From Clostridia bacterium (GTDB taxonomy: Bacteria; Bacillota; Clostridia; Oscillospirales; Acutalibacteraceae), in assembly GCA_017461235.1 (NCBI GenBank), contig JAFTYU010000007.1:34468-98467 (forward strand): a stretch of 64,000 nt of DNA, read 5' to 3'. The translations under genes were made by a program, and so were the position numbers. Below, one piece after another: positions 25,783-35,100 of this stretch; position 1 is the first letter of the stretch, and every line of letters starts with the position of its first letter. The notes below the pieces were generated by a model. The model was not told the DNA's origin, searched no databases, and saw only the letters and a list, made by a program, of their open reading frames with translations.

Positions 25783-27078
25783 TTATTGTAAATTATTATT
25801 TGCAGGGTTATCAAGAAGTTTTCCGTTTTCCGAAAATCGCGAGCCGTGACAGGGGCAATCCCAGGAGTGTTCGGCATTATTCCATTTAAGGGCGCAACCT
25901 AAATGGGGACATCTTTTCGTAGTGGGAGTGACAAGGTTGACGGCAGATTCAAATCCGTTAATGAACAGCTGTGGTTTAAGCATATTGCGTTGGGGATTGA
26001 ATGCGAAAGCGTAAGGATTTTCTTTTTCAGTAATTATATCCCGTAAAAGCATTGCGCTTACCATAGAACCGCTCATACCCCATTTATTGAAACCGCTTGC
26101 TACATATAGTGTGTCAGAATTTTTAAAGTATTTGCCGATGTAGGGGATGCTGTCAAGACTCATACAATCCTGAGCCGCCCAGTATGCAGTTTCACGGGCT
26201 TGGGGATAATTTATCCTCCTGAAATCACGCAGTTCTTCCCAATTTCCGCCGTTTTTGCCTGTTCTGTGACCGCCGCCACCCAATAACAGTAAATTATTAT
26301 AATTTCTGAAAGAAAGGCCTGTGTGGCTTTCGTCTACATACATACCGTTTACATCGGGTGCATTTTCCAATGCGATTACATAGGAACGGTGCTGGTAAAG
26401 CTTCATAAAAAATGTACCGTGATTGTTGATGAAGGGAAAGTGCGTTGTCACAACAGCTTTTTTGAATGTGATTTTTTCGGTATCGGTTACGGCTGTGTTG
26501 AGAGCAATTTTTTTAATAAAAGTGTTTTCATATATTTTAAGCTTTGGCACTATTTCCGCAACAAACTTCAAAGGATGAAATTGAGCTTGATTTCTCACTC
26601 TGATAGCACCGGCGGTTTTTATGGGAAGGGGTAAATTATTTACAATATCTGCATTACAACCGATTTTCTGAAGAGTCCGAGTTTCATTTTCGAGAGCTTT
26701 TGTGTCCTTTAAAGAATAAACGAAGTTGTCCTTTTTCTCATAATCACAGTTTATGCTTTTACAAAGATTTTCATATTCCTGTAAAGCTTGCAGATTAGCT
26801 TTATAATAGGCTTGTGTTACGTCAAATCCCTGACTTTTGAAAATTTTATCGTAGCTTAAGCCGTGTTGAAGAGTTATTTTTGCCGTAGTGTTGGCGGTTG
26901 TGTTACAGCATATGCTTTCATTTTCCTCAACCACACAGTCAACACCGCTTTGTGTCAGGTAATATGCCGTAAGAAGTCCTGCCATACCGCCACCGATTAT
27001 TAGAACGTCGGTTTTAATATCTTGGTTTAATTGTGGAAAAGAAGGCAAGGTAAAGGTTTTATTCCATATTGATTTCAT
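25783..27078 (-). CDS. FAD-dependent oxidoreductase with C-terminal Rieske domain (YhfW-like)
   Basis: 431 residues. Residues 20-345 form a DAO-type FAD domain with GGGMAGLLTAYYLTQSG (29-45) and an FAD-binding end LYVASGFNKWGMSG. Residues 375-431 form a [2Fe-2S] Rieske domain with CPHLGC and CPCHGSRF, giving the Cys-His / Cys-His ligand set. Its arrangement matches B. subtilis YhfW-type proteins; the substrate of that group is not established. The upstream gene ends only four bases before the ATG, so they are coupled; there is no obvious own ribosome site. Confidence 0.88.
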   Translation of the reverse strand: MKSIWNKTFTLPSFPQLNQDIKTDVLIIGGGMAGLLTAYYLTQSGVDCVVEENESICCNTTANTTAKITLQHGLSYDKIFKSQGFDVTQAYYKANLQALQEYENLCKSINCDYEKKDNFVYSLKDTKALENETRTLQKIGCNADIVNNLPLPIKTAGAIRVRNQAQFHPLKFVAEIVPKLKIYENTFIKKIALNTAVTDTEKITFKKAVVTTHFPFINNHGTFFMKLYQHRSYVIALENAPDVNGMYVDESHTGLSFRNYNNLLLLGGGGHRTGKNGGNWEELRDFRRINYPQARETAYWAAQDCMSLDSIPYIGKYFKNSDTLYVASGFNKWGMSGSMVSAMLLRDIITEKENPYAFAFNPQRNMLKPQLFINGFESAVNLVTPTTKRCPHLGCALKWNNAEHSWDCPCHGSRFSENGKLLDNPANNNLQ

Positions 27079-27082
27079 AATG

Positions 27083-27364
27083 TTAAATATCTTGCTTGTC
27101 GGCTTCTGTCATGTTGAAGTCGCTTTCAATATTATCTCTTGCAAGGTCTGTGTCGATTGCAGAGTATGCTTCGGGAATGTTTTTTTCGGCAGTGTGGGGA
27201 TTGGAATGAAAAACCTTTTGCGCAGGTGCGGCTGTTCCTGTAACAATAGGCTTGACTTTCATTTTGCCACTTTTGGCTTTACCTTGTATTTCAGGCACAG
27301 GAGGCTCGGTATTCCTTTCCTGTGTATGTGTTCTTTGGGGTCTTTTCATACCCTTTTTAGCCAT
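27083..27364 (-). CDS. small basic/hydrophilic protein of unknown function
   Basis: 93 residues, no hydrophobic segment, rich in K, P, T and A, probably disordered: AKKGMKRPQRTHTQERNTE at the start, IPEAYSAIDTDLARDNIESD near the end. The start at 27364 has GAGGTGATAAAA upstream. Spacing to the FAD-Rieske gene is four bases, so it is the first gene of that pair. I recognise no family. Confidence 0.65.
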   Translation of the reverse strand: MAKKGMKRPQRTHTQERNTEPPVPEIQGKAKSGKMKVKPIVTGTAAPAQKVFHSNPHTAEKNIPEAYSAIDTDLARDNIESDFNMTEADKQDI

Positions 27365-27415
27365 TTTTATCACCTCAAAAATATTCTTGCCTTTATTTAT
27401 GAGATTATAAAAAAT

Positions 27416-27455
27416 AATCCCGTCAGAAAATCAAAGGATTTCTGACGGGTTTTTA
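27416..27455 (-). terminator. terminator of ADP-ribosylglycohydrolase gene
   Basis: CCCGTCAGAAA (27419-27429) and TTTCTGACGGG (27439-27449) pair; the minus strand continues into ATTATTTTTTAT. It lies directly beyond the stop at 27456. Confidence 0.85.
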
Positions 27456-28817
27456 TCATTTTATTATATGGGCTAAGGTTTTATCAATCATTTCAGAAAT
27501 TTTTACGGTACCAACACCGAAAATAGATGTATGCAAGGTATCTTCAAGCGGTTTTGTCCAATTTTCACCAATGCAGGTGATACCATTGCGCATACCCAGA
27601 ACGGAGCCGACTGTTGCACCGTTGCAATCGGTATCAAAAGCTGCCTGAACTGCAAGGCAGATTGATTTACTGAAATCACCTTCACCGTAGAGAAGGGCAG
27701 CGGTTACTATCATAGCGTTTGGAATCGTGTGGCACCAACCGTAGCCTGTGTGTTCGTCAAACAGCTTGTGAATATTACTGCAGCATTCATCGTATGAAAC
27801 ATTGTTTTTATATGCGTCGATAACATTTGTAACCGCTTCAAAAAGACGTGATGTACAAGGGATTTGTGCAAGACCGCCCCGTATAATATCCTCCGTGTTA
27901 TCCGTGACAGCAGCACAGGCAATCATCGCCGAAGCCCACATTTCGCCGTAAATACCGTTCTTTACGTGAGAAATACTTGCATCGCGGAAAGCCATATCTG
28001 CCGCAAGCTCAGGGCTACCCGGGTTTATGTATCCGAAGTAGTCACCGCGTATCTGGGCACCTATCCATTCTCTGTAAGGGTTTTTATATATTGCAGAAAA
28101 AGGCGGTTCATAGCCGTTTATGAAATTAAAATATGCAACTCTTTCAGCAGTGAAAAAAGAATCTTTTCCGAGGTTCTTTAACCAGGAATCCGCAACATCC
28201 GCAGGCGAAAAGCTTTTTCCGTATTTTTCTATGATAAGCTGACCCAACGCGATATAGTTTGTGTCATCATCAACGGGCATACCGTGTACGGTGTCAGCGT
28301 AGCATTTGTTACGAAGGTTAAACTTGAAGGTTTCGCACATTTCGTCAGAAACATCCGTGGAAAGAATGTATCTGTGCATAGGATAGTTTCCGCTTTGTTT
28401 TAAAAAGGGTATAAATTCGTCGGAACGGATGCCTTCAACAGGCTTTCCTAAAAGACAACCGCAGATTCTGCCTGTTAAAGCACCGCTGACCTTGCTTTTT
28501 AAAGTGCTTTCATCACAGGGTTTTTCGTGAAAAGAATGGGGTTGCCTTAATGCCTTTATGTCATTTAATTCGGATGGTTCATCGTATTCATAGTCTTCAC
28601 GCGTTTCTGTGTTGCAGACAACCTTGAAAATTGCATCGCTTAAATTCTTTTTTTCCTCAGATGGCGGGAGTGAAGCCACAGAATTAAAAACATCCTTGTA
28701 TTTTTCAATGTCAAGACCCTCATCAACACATTGAGTGTACTCTGCCATAAGGTCGTTGCAATAAAAATCCCATTCCCCGAGATTTTTAAAATTCGGTTTT
28801 ATTTCTTTTTTATACAT
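27456..28817 (-). CDS. ADP-ribosylglycohydrolase family protein
   Basis: 453 residues, cytoplasmic. The C-terminal 340 residues are an ADP-ribosylglycohydrolase fold: GALTGRICGCLLGKPVEG, metal-binding VDDDTNYIALG, RGDYFGYINPG, and the second metal site AFDTDCNGATVGSVLG. The first about 105 residues are helical and unassigned. In gut bacteria this family often hydrolyses N-ribosyl or N-glycosyl bonds of small molecules, so a protein substrate need not be assumed. The ATG at 28817 is preferred over an in-frame TTG at 28841 that lies on the GAGGG site. Confidence 0.85.
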   Translation of the reverse strand: MYKKEIKPNFKNLGEWDFYCNDLMAEYTQCVDEGLDIEKYKDVFNSVASLPPSEEKKNLSDAIFKVVCNTETREDYEYDEPSELNDIKALRQPHSFHEKPCDESTLKSKVSGALTGRICGCLLGKPVEGIRSDEFIPFLKQSGNYPMHRYILSTDVSDEMCETFKFNLRNKCYADTVHGMPVDDDTNYIALGQLIIEKYGKSFSPADVADSWLKNLGKDSFFTAERVAYFNFINGYEPPFSAIYKNPYREWIGAQIRGDYFGYINPGSPELAADMAFRDASISHVKNGIYGEMWASAMIACAAVTDNTEDIIRGGLAQIPCTSRLFEAVTNVIDAYKNNVSYDECCSNIHKLFDEHTGYGWCHTIPNAMIVTAALLYGEGDFSKSICLAVQAAFDTDCNGATVGSVLGMRNGITCIGENWTKPLEDTLHTSIFGVGTVKISEMIDKTLAHIIK

Positions 28818-28948
28818 ATCAATTCCGAGCCCTCTTTTCAAATTTTGTTTGTATGCCTTTCAGCTATTGTAATAAAGCTTCTTAATTTATTTTAATATAA
28901 AATCAAAAGAATGCAATACAGTTTTTGCTTTTTGTTGTAATTAATTTA

Positions 28949-28977
28949 TTGACTAAAAACTTTTCCCGTGGTATGTT
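28949..28977 (+). promoter_or_regulatory. promoter of the exported protein gene
   Basis: TTGACT at 28949-28954, a 17-base spacer and TATGTT at 28972-28977, 34 bases before the ATG. Confidence 0.65.
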
Positions 28978-29011
28978 AAAAGTACAAATCATATATTGAT
29001 AGGTGACTTTT

Positions 29012-30451
29012 ATGAAAAAGGCTTTAAAAATTGTTTTATGTATCGTTCTTGTTGTGGTTATTGCAACTGTGGGTGTTTTTTCGCCATATCTTTTCAGTTT
29101 CATAAAAACCGATGAAGCTTATCTGTTGGGAAAGGATGATCCTATGTTTTTTGAAGAAAATAAGGTGACAGGTTTGAGTTCACAAAACGATGTTTTAAAT
29201 GATGATGGAAGTATTACCCTGAGTAATCCTGTAGTTGTAACGCTCGAAGACAGCAATTTCGGAATGTTTAATTATTACGGTTTAAGCTATGCTTGCGATG
29301 GTTACATAAAGGGCACACTTAACTATAAAAAAGGAATGAAGGAAGTTAAAGAAGACTTTTTCCTTGAACCTTCCGATGAGATTGCGGAGTTTTATTCCTT
29401 TATTGACGGTTTCCTTGACAAGGAAAAGGGTTATAAGGTAATATCCGTAGCTTTTGAAAGTGCGGATAAAAAGGAATGCAAGCTGAGCGTCTATGATTTT
29501 GCTGTTTTCAACCGAGAAATTCCCGAACAGAAAATATACATTGAAGCTGATAACCTTAAATTAGGTGTAGATTTACTCTGGGGTGGCGCATTGAGTTATC
29601 TTGAGGACCTGGATTCAGCCGTGCAGGCGGTCTCCGTTGACGGTCAGATTAAAGTTGATTCAAATGCCGCAGAGCGTTACGGAGCAGAGGTTCTGAACGA
29701 TGAAGTGAATCTTATTAACCGCAATGATACAGGCAGACTGGTTCAACAATCCTATTACGGCACGCTGGAATATGAACACGGTGTTTATATGGATAACGAC
29801 TGGCGTTATAATCCTGTTCAGGGCGGCAATCAGTATAATGATGCAAGTAAAATTATTGATTTGAAGGTTACGGATGACAGCATTTATATTAAATGCAGAC
29901 CGCTTGACTGGGCAAAGGAAAAAGAATTTATAACTCCGTCATATATGGAAGCCACGTACTCTATAGAAAACGGTGCAGTACACGCTAAATGCAGATTTGT
30001 TGATTTTTCAGGATATCCCGAAGCGGAGAGTACTCAGGAAATTCCGGCATTCTATTGTATAGAACCGTTTAATAATTTCGTCTATTACGCAGGGGATAAA
30101 CCGTGGACAAACGGTGAGCTTACAAGTGAACCTGAACTTATTTTCTGGCCCGACGCCAATTATCCTACATTTTTCTCAAAGGAGAATTGGGCGGCTTTCA
30201 CAGGTGAATTTGAAGACAGCTTCGGCATAGGCGTTTACGTTGAAAATGAAGAAGCTTTTCTTGCAGGTGTTTACGAAAGAGAAAAAACACAAAAAGAAGA
30301 CCCTTCTACTGACGGACCAACTTCTTACATCGCGGTTACCAAAAACAGAACGTTTAAAAGCTTTGCGCCCTTCGAATATGAATTTTACCTTGCGACAGGC
30401 AATACTAAAGAGATAAGAGAATCATTCAGGGCAATTAACGAAGCAAAATAA
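29012..30451 (+). CDS. membrane-anchored extracellular protein of unknown function
   Basis: 479 residues. AGGTGA precedes the ATG at 29012. An N-terminal signal anchor (4-30) is followed by about 445 residues outside the cell that are rich in beta-strand pattern and aromatic residues (DVNL..GRLVQQSYYGTLEY, NDWRYNPVQGGNQY, FYCIEPFNNFVYYAGDKPW). The W/Y/N-rich blocks look like those of galactose-mutarotase-like or carbohydrate-binding beta-sandwiches, but I do not recognise a family and no catalytic motif is clear. Monocistronic, with its own promoter; the E3 repeat lies after it. Confidence 0.8.
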   Translation: MKKALKIVLCIVLVVVIATVGVFSPYLFSFIKTDEAYLLGKDDPMFFEENKVTGLSSQNDVLNDDGSITLSNPVVVTLEDSNFGMFNYYGLSYACDGYIKGTLNYKKGMKEVKEDFFLEPSDEIAEFYSFIDGFLDKEKGYKVISVAFESADKKECKLSVYDFAVFNREIPEQKIYIEADNLKLGVDLLWGGALSYLEDLDSAVQAVSVDGQIKVDSNAAERYGAEVLNDEVNLINRNDTGRLVQQSYYGTLEYEHGVYMDNDWRYNPVQGGNQYNDASKIIDLKVTDDSIYIKCRPLDWAKEKEFITPSYMEATYSIENGAVHAKCRFVDFSGYPEAESTQEIPAFYCIEPFNNFVYYAGDKPWTNGELTSEPELIFWPDANYPTFFSKENWAAFTGEFEDSFGIGVYVENEEAFLAGVYEREKTQKEDPSTDGPTSYIAVTKNRTFKSFAPFEYEFYLATGNTKEIRESFRAINEAK

Positions 30452-30488
30452 ACTGAATTTCTTAATAACTTGAATTTATTCATCGTTT

Positions 30489-30567
30489 AAGGGGTTCCTA
30501 CAGGTATCATCCTGCAGGAACCCCTTGGCTTATATCATATTTATGTGGTCTGCACTTTTTGCATACC
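30489..30567 (-). repeat. interspersed 3'-end element, copy E3
   Basis: On the minus strand it begins seven bases after the acetyltransferase stop: box A (30567-30539, with GTGCAGACCACATAAAT, the most diverged copy), a 12-base spacer, then a hairpin with arms 30526-30511 and 30504-30489 (AAGGGGTTCCTGCAGG / CCTGTAGGAACCCCTT around ATGATA). It has no box B. It probably also terminates the + gene ending at 30451. Confidence 0.85.
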
Positions 30568-30574
30568 ATTTTGT

Positions 30575-31249
30575 TTATTTTCTCTCTTTAATAACTTTTG
30601 CAGGGCATCCTACAGCAACCGAGTATGGCGGTATGGGCTTAACAACTACGCTGCCTGCACCGATTACGGAGCCGTCGCCGATATTACCCGAGTACATAAC
30701 TGCGGCTCTCATACCTATGTAAACATCCTTGCCGATTGTAACCTTTTCGCAATGACCGCCCTGACTGTAAATGATTTCGTCGGGGTTGTCAAAAATGTGT
30801 GAATAGGGTGTGAGCGTAATGTTCTGAGCAAGAAGGCAGTCATCACCGATTTCAAGCCCTTTATGTCCGAAAAGGGTTGTTCCTGTACCGATATAAACAT
30901 TTTTACCTACGTTGATGTAACCGTCATTGACTCTTTCTGTATCAAGATAAACACGTTGCTGAAGTCTTACGCCGTCGGCAAGGTTAATACCGCCTTCGCC
31001 GCGAGCCATAAGTGTAACGTCGTCACCGATAGACACGTTATTGCCAACGGTAATGAACTGGGGATTGGTAATGTGTACGCCTCTGCCGATAGTTACGTTT
31101 TCACCCATTGATTTGAATTTTGTTCTGTAATATTCCACTCTGAGTTTTGCGGCGTATTCGGAATCATCATTCATAAAAACAGTTTTATAAAAGCTTTCTC
31201 TGCTTTCGTCATCCATATTTTTAAATGCATTTTCAAAAAAATTATCCAT
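30575..31249 (-). CDS. hexapeptide-repeat O-acetyltransferase
   Basis: 224 residues, maltose/galactoside acetyltransferase type left-handed beta-helix. An N-terminal helical part (FFENAFKNMDDESRESFYK) precedes hexapeptide turns such as NVTIGRGVHITN, TVGNNVSIGDDV and VTIGKDVYIGMRAAV, then the acetyl-CoA site GSVIGAGSVVVKPIPPYSVAVG. Probably acetylates a sugar in the cytosol. It lies 15 bases after an MFS transporter gene and is likely co-transcribed with it. Confidence 0.9.
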   Translation of the reverse strand: MDNFFENAFKNMDDESRESFYKTVFMNDDSEYAAKLRVEYYRTKFKSMGENVTIGRGVHITNPQFITVGNNVSIGDDVTLMARGEGGINLADGVRLQQRVYLDTERVNDGYINVGKNVYIGTGTTLFGHKGLEIGDDCLLAQNITLTPYSHIFDNPDEIIYSQGGHCEKVTIGKDVYIGMRAAVMYSGNIGDGSVIGAGSVVVKPIPPYSVAVGCPAKVIKERK

Positions 31250-31264
31250 ATCTGTACTCCTTTA

Positions 31265-32707
31265 TTAATCCCATTCGGTACCTGTTACGGTATCCATATT
31301 TATACCTTTTGTTTCGTGTGTTTTTGTAAACAAAAGGAACAAGCCTATTATATATCCCGGCACTAACAACGATATTGCAAGAGTGCCTATAAACGAGTTA
31401 CCAAGGAATGTGCCCACGATGAAGTTTGCCACGTATGAAATACCGTATCCTACGGCGGCAACTATAAATTCTGCAGACATTGCCGAAGAACGCAGGTTTG
31501 TGGGTGAAGATTCGCTTACCATAATTATGATAACGTCATTTACCGAATAATAGCTACCGACAAAAGCACCGCAAAGGAAGCCTACAAGGTATGGGTTCCA
31601 GTTGTATTTTGCTCCGAGCCAGAAAGCAACGAAGGAAACAAGGCAATTGGCGGCGGTGGTTATTGCGGCGGCTTTTCTGCCTTTGCCGTCCGATATAAAG
31701 CCCATTATAACCTGTGCAAGTGCGCTACCCAAAGGGAAAAGTATGAGTGCAGTTGTAACAGGACCAAGACTGACCTTGTCCATAATATCATCAGTAAATG
31801 CACCGTAAACGCTCTCCGCGTAGCCATAGGACATTATAACCTGATAACTGACAGACGCGATAAAGCCGATATTAAGGAAGGCTGCAACGATATAAAGCCA
31901 ACGAAGCTGCTTGTGTTTCATAGCGAACTTCAAAGCGGTAAGAAGACCACCCTGAGCGTTTGAAGCACTTTTCATTTTCTTCTCTCGGGCGAGCTCTTCG
32001 TCAGACATTTTAAGACGTCTGATGCGAGTGTCGATAAAGGCATCGGTTTCACGGGCGAAGAAAAGTGCAATGAAGCTTGTGGCAAGACCGATAACGGCAG
32101 GAATGAAATACACATTGCGCCACTGGGAAGCATTTTCCATAAGGGCGTCTCTCAATAACGGTATAAGCATAACGCTCATATTGGCAACAAATTTAATTAC
32201 AGAATAAAATCTTGTTCTGTGCTTTGACGGCGATGACTCCATAATGTAAACCACGTGCATATCATGGGGAATGAAGAATTGTACCAGACACGCGCCGATA
32301 AAATACATAAACACGCTGTCAGATATGAAAATTACAAGCAAGGCAAGACTCATACCGATTGTGTTTATAACAAGAAAGGTTTTTCTGCCGAATCGGTCAG
32401 CAAGGGGTCTGTAAAAAAGGCCTATTACCTGAAAAGGCAGTCCCACAACCGTAAGAAGGTCAAGCATGCTGACGGAGCTTTCACCGAATCTTGAAAACAA
32501 GTCGTTGGCAATTTCTGTTTTCATAAGAGTGCCTATTTGCGAAGCAATCTCATCTGTTGCATAAATAAGCGTAATTATAAAAACAAGGTACCAGATATAT
32601 GTATTCTTTTTGGGTTTTGCTTTTTCTCTTTCCCAACGGCGGAGTTCTTTTTCTCTTCTGGTGTGAATTTTCGCAAGCTTTTCAGAATCTAAGCTTTTTG
32701 TTGGCAT
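31265..32707 (-). CDS. MFS transporter
   Basis: 480 residues with 12 predicted transmembrane helices and a charged cytoplasmic start (EKELRRWEREKAKPKK). MFS motif A appears as YRPLADRFGRKTF in loop 2-3 and FISDGKGRKAA in loop 8-9; the central loop is basic. Closest in feel to sugar or organic acid porters; the substrate is not identifiable. A TATAAT-like box lies about 40 bases upstream, and CAGGTG before the ATG. It is first in an operon with the acetyltransferase. Confidence 0.88.
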   Translation of the reverse strand: MPTKSLDSEKLAKIHTRREKELRRWEREKAKPKKNTYIWYLVFIITLIYATDEIASQIGTLMKTEIANDLFSRFGESSVSMLDLLTVVGLPFQVIGLFYRPLADRFGRKTFLVINTIGMSLALLVIFISDSVFMYFIGACLVQFFIPHDMHVVYIMESSPSKHRTRFYSVIKFVANMSVMLIPLLRDALMENASQWRNVYFIPAVIGLATSFIALFFARETDAFIDTRIRRLKMSDEELAREKKMKSASNAQGGLLTALKFAMKHKQLRWLYIVAAFLNIGFIASVSYQVIMSYGYAESVYGAFTDDIMDKVSLGPVTTALILFPLGSALAQVIMGFISDGKGRKAAAITTAANCLVSFVAFWLGAKYNWNPYLVGFLCGAFVGSYYSVNDVIIIMVSESSPTNLRSSAMSAEFIVAAVGYGISYVANFIVGTFLGNSFIGTLAISLLVPGYIIGLFLLFTKTHETKGINMDTVTGTEWD

Positions 32708-32813
32708 TGTTTCACCTGATTTCCTGATGAATTTATATCATTATATCATCAAGTTCAGTTGCGGTCAATAAAAATGAAAATGTTAAATATATGTAACGCT
32801 TTTGTCGAGCAAG

Positions 32814-32842
32814 TTGACCCGCGTAAAGGAATATTGTATAAT
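32814..32842 (+). promoter_or_regulatory. promoter of citrate synthase gene
   Basis: TTGACC at 32814-32819, 17-base spacer, TATAAT at 32837-32842; the start codon follows 42 bases later after AAAGGAG. Confidence 0.75.
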
Positions 32843-32884
32843 AAGAATAATAAAACCTTGACTATGTCAGAAAGGAGAAATAAT

Positions 32885-34207
32885 ATGACACAACTCGACA
32901 GCTATATTGCAGAAAAAGAAAATCTGTGTCGTAAAAATGATGCGATTTCCCCCGAGTTATACGGTGAGTACGGCGTGAAACGGGGTTTGCGCGATCAGCA
33001 CGGTAACGGAGTGCTTGCAGGACTTACTAATATTTCCAAAATAACATCATTTGAGAGTGTCAACGGAGAGAAGGTTCCGTGTGACGGTAAACTCTGGTAT
33101 CGCGGTTATCGTGTAGAAGATTTACTCAACAGTCTGGGCGAAAATGAATTGGGCTATGAAAAAATCGCATATCTTCTTTTAATGGGGGAATTGCCTGATG
33201 AAAAAGAAGCGGAATTTTTTAAGAATCTTATTGGTGAAAGCAGAAGGCTTCCCACAAACTTCACCCGTGACGTAATAATGAAAGCACCGGGTCGTGATGT
33301 TATGAATTCCATGACAAGAAGTATTCTGACACTTGCATCGTATGATCAGGGGCCTGTTGAAACCAGTGTAAGTAATTCCTTGCGTCAATGTATCAGGCTT
33401 ATAAGCATTTTTCCCCTTCTTGCGGTTTACGGATACCATGCGTACAATTACTATGAAAATATGGATAGTATGTTTATCCACAGACCTGACCCGTCATTAT
33501 CTACCGCAGAAAATCTGCTTATGATGTTAAGACCCGACCAAAAATATACTGCAACAGAGGCAAAGGTGCTTGATGCTGCGCTCATTCTTCATATGGAGCA
33601 CGGTGGCGGTAACAACTCAACATTTACCACAAGGGTTGTTACATCTGCAGGGTCGGACACTTATTCAACAATTGCGGCGGCTATGTCATCTCTTAAAGGA
33701 CCGAAACACGGCGGTGCAAATATCAAGGTTATTGAGATGATGGATGATATCCGAGCAAATGTTTCGGATTTGTCGGATAAAGATGAAGTAAGTGATTATC
33801 TATCCAAAATCATTAACAAAGAAGCCTTTGACCACAAAGGTCTTGTTTACGGTATGGGTCACGCAGTTTATTCTATTTCCGATCCGCGTGAGAGAGTTTT
33901 CAAAAGCTACGTAGAAAAGCTCGCTGAAGAAAAGGGTAGGGAAGAAGAATTACAGCTTTATAAGGATGTTGAAAAGCTTGCCCCCGAGCTTATTGCAAAA
34001 TACAGACGCATTTTCAAGGGTGTTAGTCCTAATGTGGACTTTTACAGCGGTTTTGTGTATGATATGTTGGGTATTCCCAGAGAGTTATATACCCCTATGT
34101 TTGCAGTTGCGAGAATTGTTGGCTGGAGCGCACACAGAATTGAAGAATTGGTTTGTACCGATAAAATCATACGCCCTGCATATCTGAGTATTATGGAAGA
34201 AAAATAA
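32885..34207 (+). CDS. gltA: citrate synthase
   Basis: 440 residues. Condenses acetyl-CoA with oxaloacetate. Active-site pieces: H239 in HMEHGGGNNSTF, H275 in GPKHGGAN, GHAVYSISDPRERVF and the catalytic Asp in SPNVDFYSG. The long N-terminal region and the ELYTPMFAVARIVGW end fit the Firmicutes/Clostridia citrate synthase group. AAAGGAG lies nine bases before the ATG at 32885; in-frame sequence extends upstream to 32759 but would overlap the promoter. No aconitase or isocitrate dehydrogenase is nearby. In an anaerobe it probably feeds glutamate synthesis. Confidence 0.95.
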   Translation: MTQLDSYIAEKENLCRKNDAISPELYGEYGVKRGLRDQHGNGVLAGLTNISKITSFESVNGEKVPCDGKLWYRGYRVEDLLNSLGENELGYEKIAYLLLMGELPDEKEAEFFKNLIGESRRLPTNFTRDVIMKAPGRDVMNSMTRSILTLASYDQGPVETSVSNSLRQCIRLISIFPLLAVYGYHAYNYYENMDSMFIHRPDPSLSTAENLLMMLRPDQKYTATEAKVLDAALILHMEHGGGNNSTFTTRVVTSAGSDTYSTIAAAMSSLKGPKHGGANIKVIEMMDDIRANVSDLSDKDEVSDYLSKIINKEAFDHKGLVYGMGHAVYSISDPRERVFKSYVEKLAEEKGREEELQLYKDVEKLAPELIAKYRRIFKGVSPNVDFYSGFVYDMLGIPRELYTPMFAVARIVGWSAHRIEELVCTDKIIRPAYLSIMEEK

Positions 34208-34226
34208 GATTTATTAATTAATTTTA

Positions 34227-34265
34227 TCGACACATATCGCAAAAAAGCGGTATGTGTCGATTTTT
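34227..34265 (+). terminator. terminator of citrate synthase gene
   Basis: TCGACACATATCGC and GCGGTATGTGTCGA form a nearly perfect stem followed by TTTTTG. Confidence 0.9.
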
Positions 34266-34350
34266 GTCGTAATGGGTTGTTTTAAAGCGCTAAATCTGTT
34301 ATAATTAAAGTCTATGTTACAGAAATTACACAAATGAGGTTGAAAAAGAT

Positions 34351-35100
34351 TTGAAAAAAGCGTTAAAGGGATCAAGTGTAGCAACAAAATACCATTATTT
34401 CAATTTTATTGTCCGCTCCGTTATTTTTGTGAGTGCAATTGTTCTTTACATAACCAAAAAGATGAAAGGCGGAACTGTTGCGTTTATAGTTTCGGGAAAC
34501 ACGCCTTGGTACGTGGTACTTGTATGGTTGTTTTTCCTCGTTGAAGTTTCCTTGAGATTCTTCCCCACAAAGTTGGATGCAACCGGCAGTAAAAAGCATT
34601 TTAAATCTCAATATGTTCCTACCGGTAAAGCTGAACCTAAACACAAATCCTGGAAAGGTGCGGCAGCTGTAGCGGGTGTTTGGATAAGCGTGAATGCTAT
34701 ATTCGGTGCATTGTATTGGTTCAAGGTAATCGACCAGGGTCTGATGATTCTTATGATGCTTTTCTACAGTGTGTGCGATATGATATGCGTTTTGTGTTAT
34801 TGTCCGTTCCAGAAGCACTTTATGAAAAACAGATGTTGTTCAGACTGTCGTATTTATAACTGGGATTATGCAATGATGTTTACGCCGTTTGTTCTTATCC
34901 CACATATTTTTACATGGTCCTTGTTGGGGCTTGCACTGGTGTTGCTCGTTAAGTGGGAATATACCGCACGTAAGCACACCGAAAGATTTTGCGTGAATAC
35001 CAATAGTTGCCTTTCCTGCAAAAATTGTAGTGAAAAAAGTTGTAGCAAAAGAAATAAAATTGCAAAAATCAATACAGCTGAAAATAAGGTGAACGTATGA
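34351..35100 (+). CDS. Cys-rich membrane protein
   Basis: 249 residues, TTG start with GAGG ten bases upstream. Four or five transmembrane helices. The loop after helix 4 holds a cysteine cluster (MICVLCYCPFQ, then NRCCSDCRIYNWDYA), and the C-terminal tail holds another (FCVNTNSCLSCKNCSEKSCSKRN), about 13 cysteines in all. Such spacing suggests metal or Fe-S binding at the cytoplasmic face. It overlaps the flavodoxin-like gene downstream by four bases, so a membrane redox pair is plausible. I do not recognise a named family. Confidence 0.8.
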   Translation: MKKALKGSSVATKYHYFNFIVRSVIFVSAIVLYITKKMKGGTVAFIVSGNTPWYVVLVWLFFLVEVSLRFFPTKLDATGSKKHFKSQYVPTGKAEPKHKSWKGAAAVAGVWISVNAIFGALYWFKVIDQGLMILMMLFYSVCDMICVLCYCPFQKHFMKNRCCSDCRIYNWDYAMMFTPFVLIPHIFTWSLLGLALVLLVKWEYTARKHTERFCVNTNSCLSCKNCSEKSCSKRNKIAKINTAENKVNV

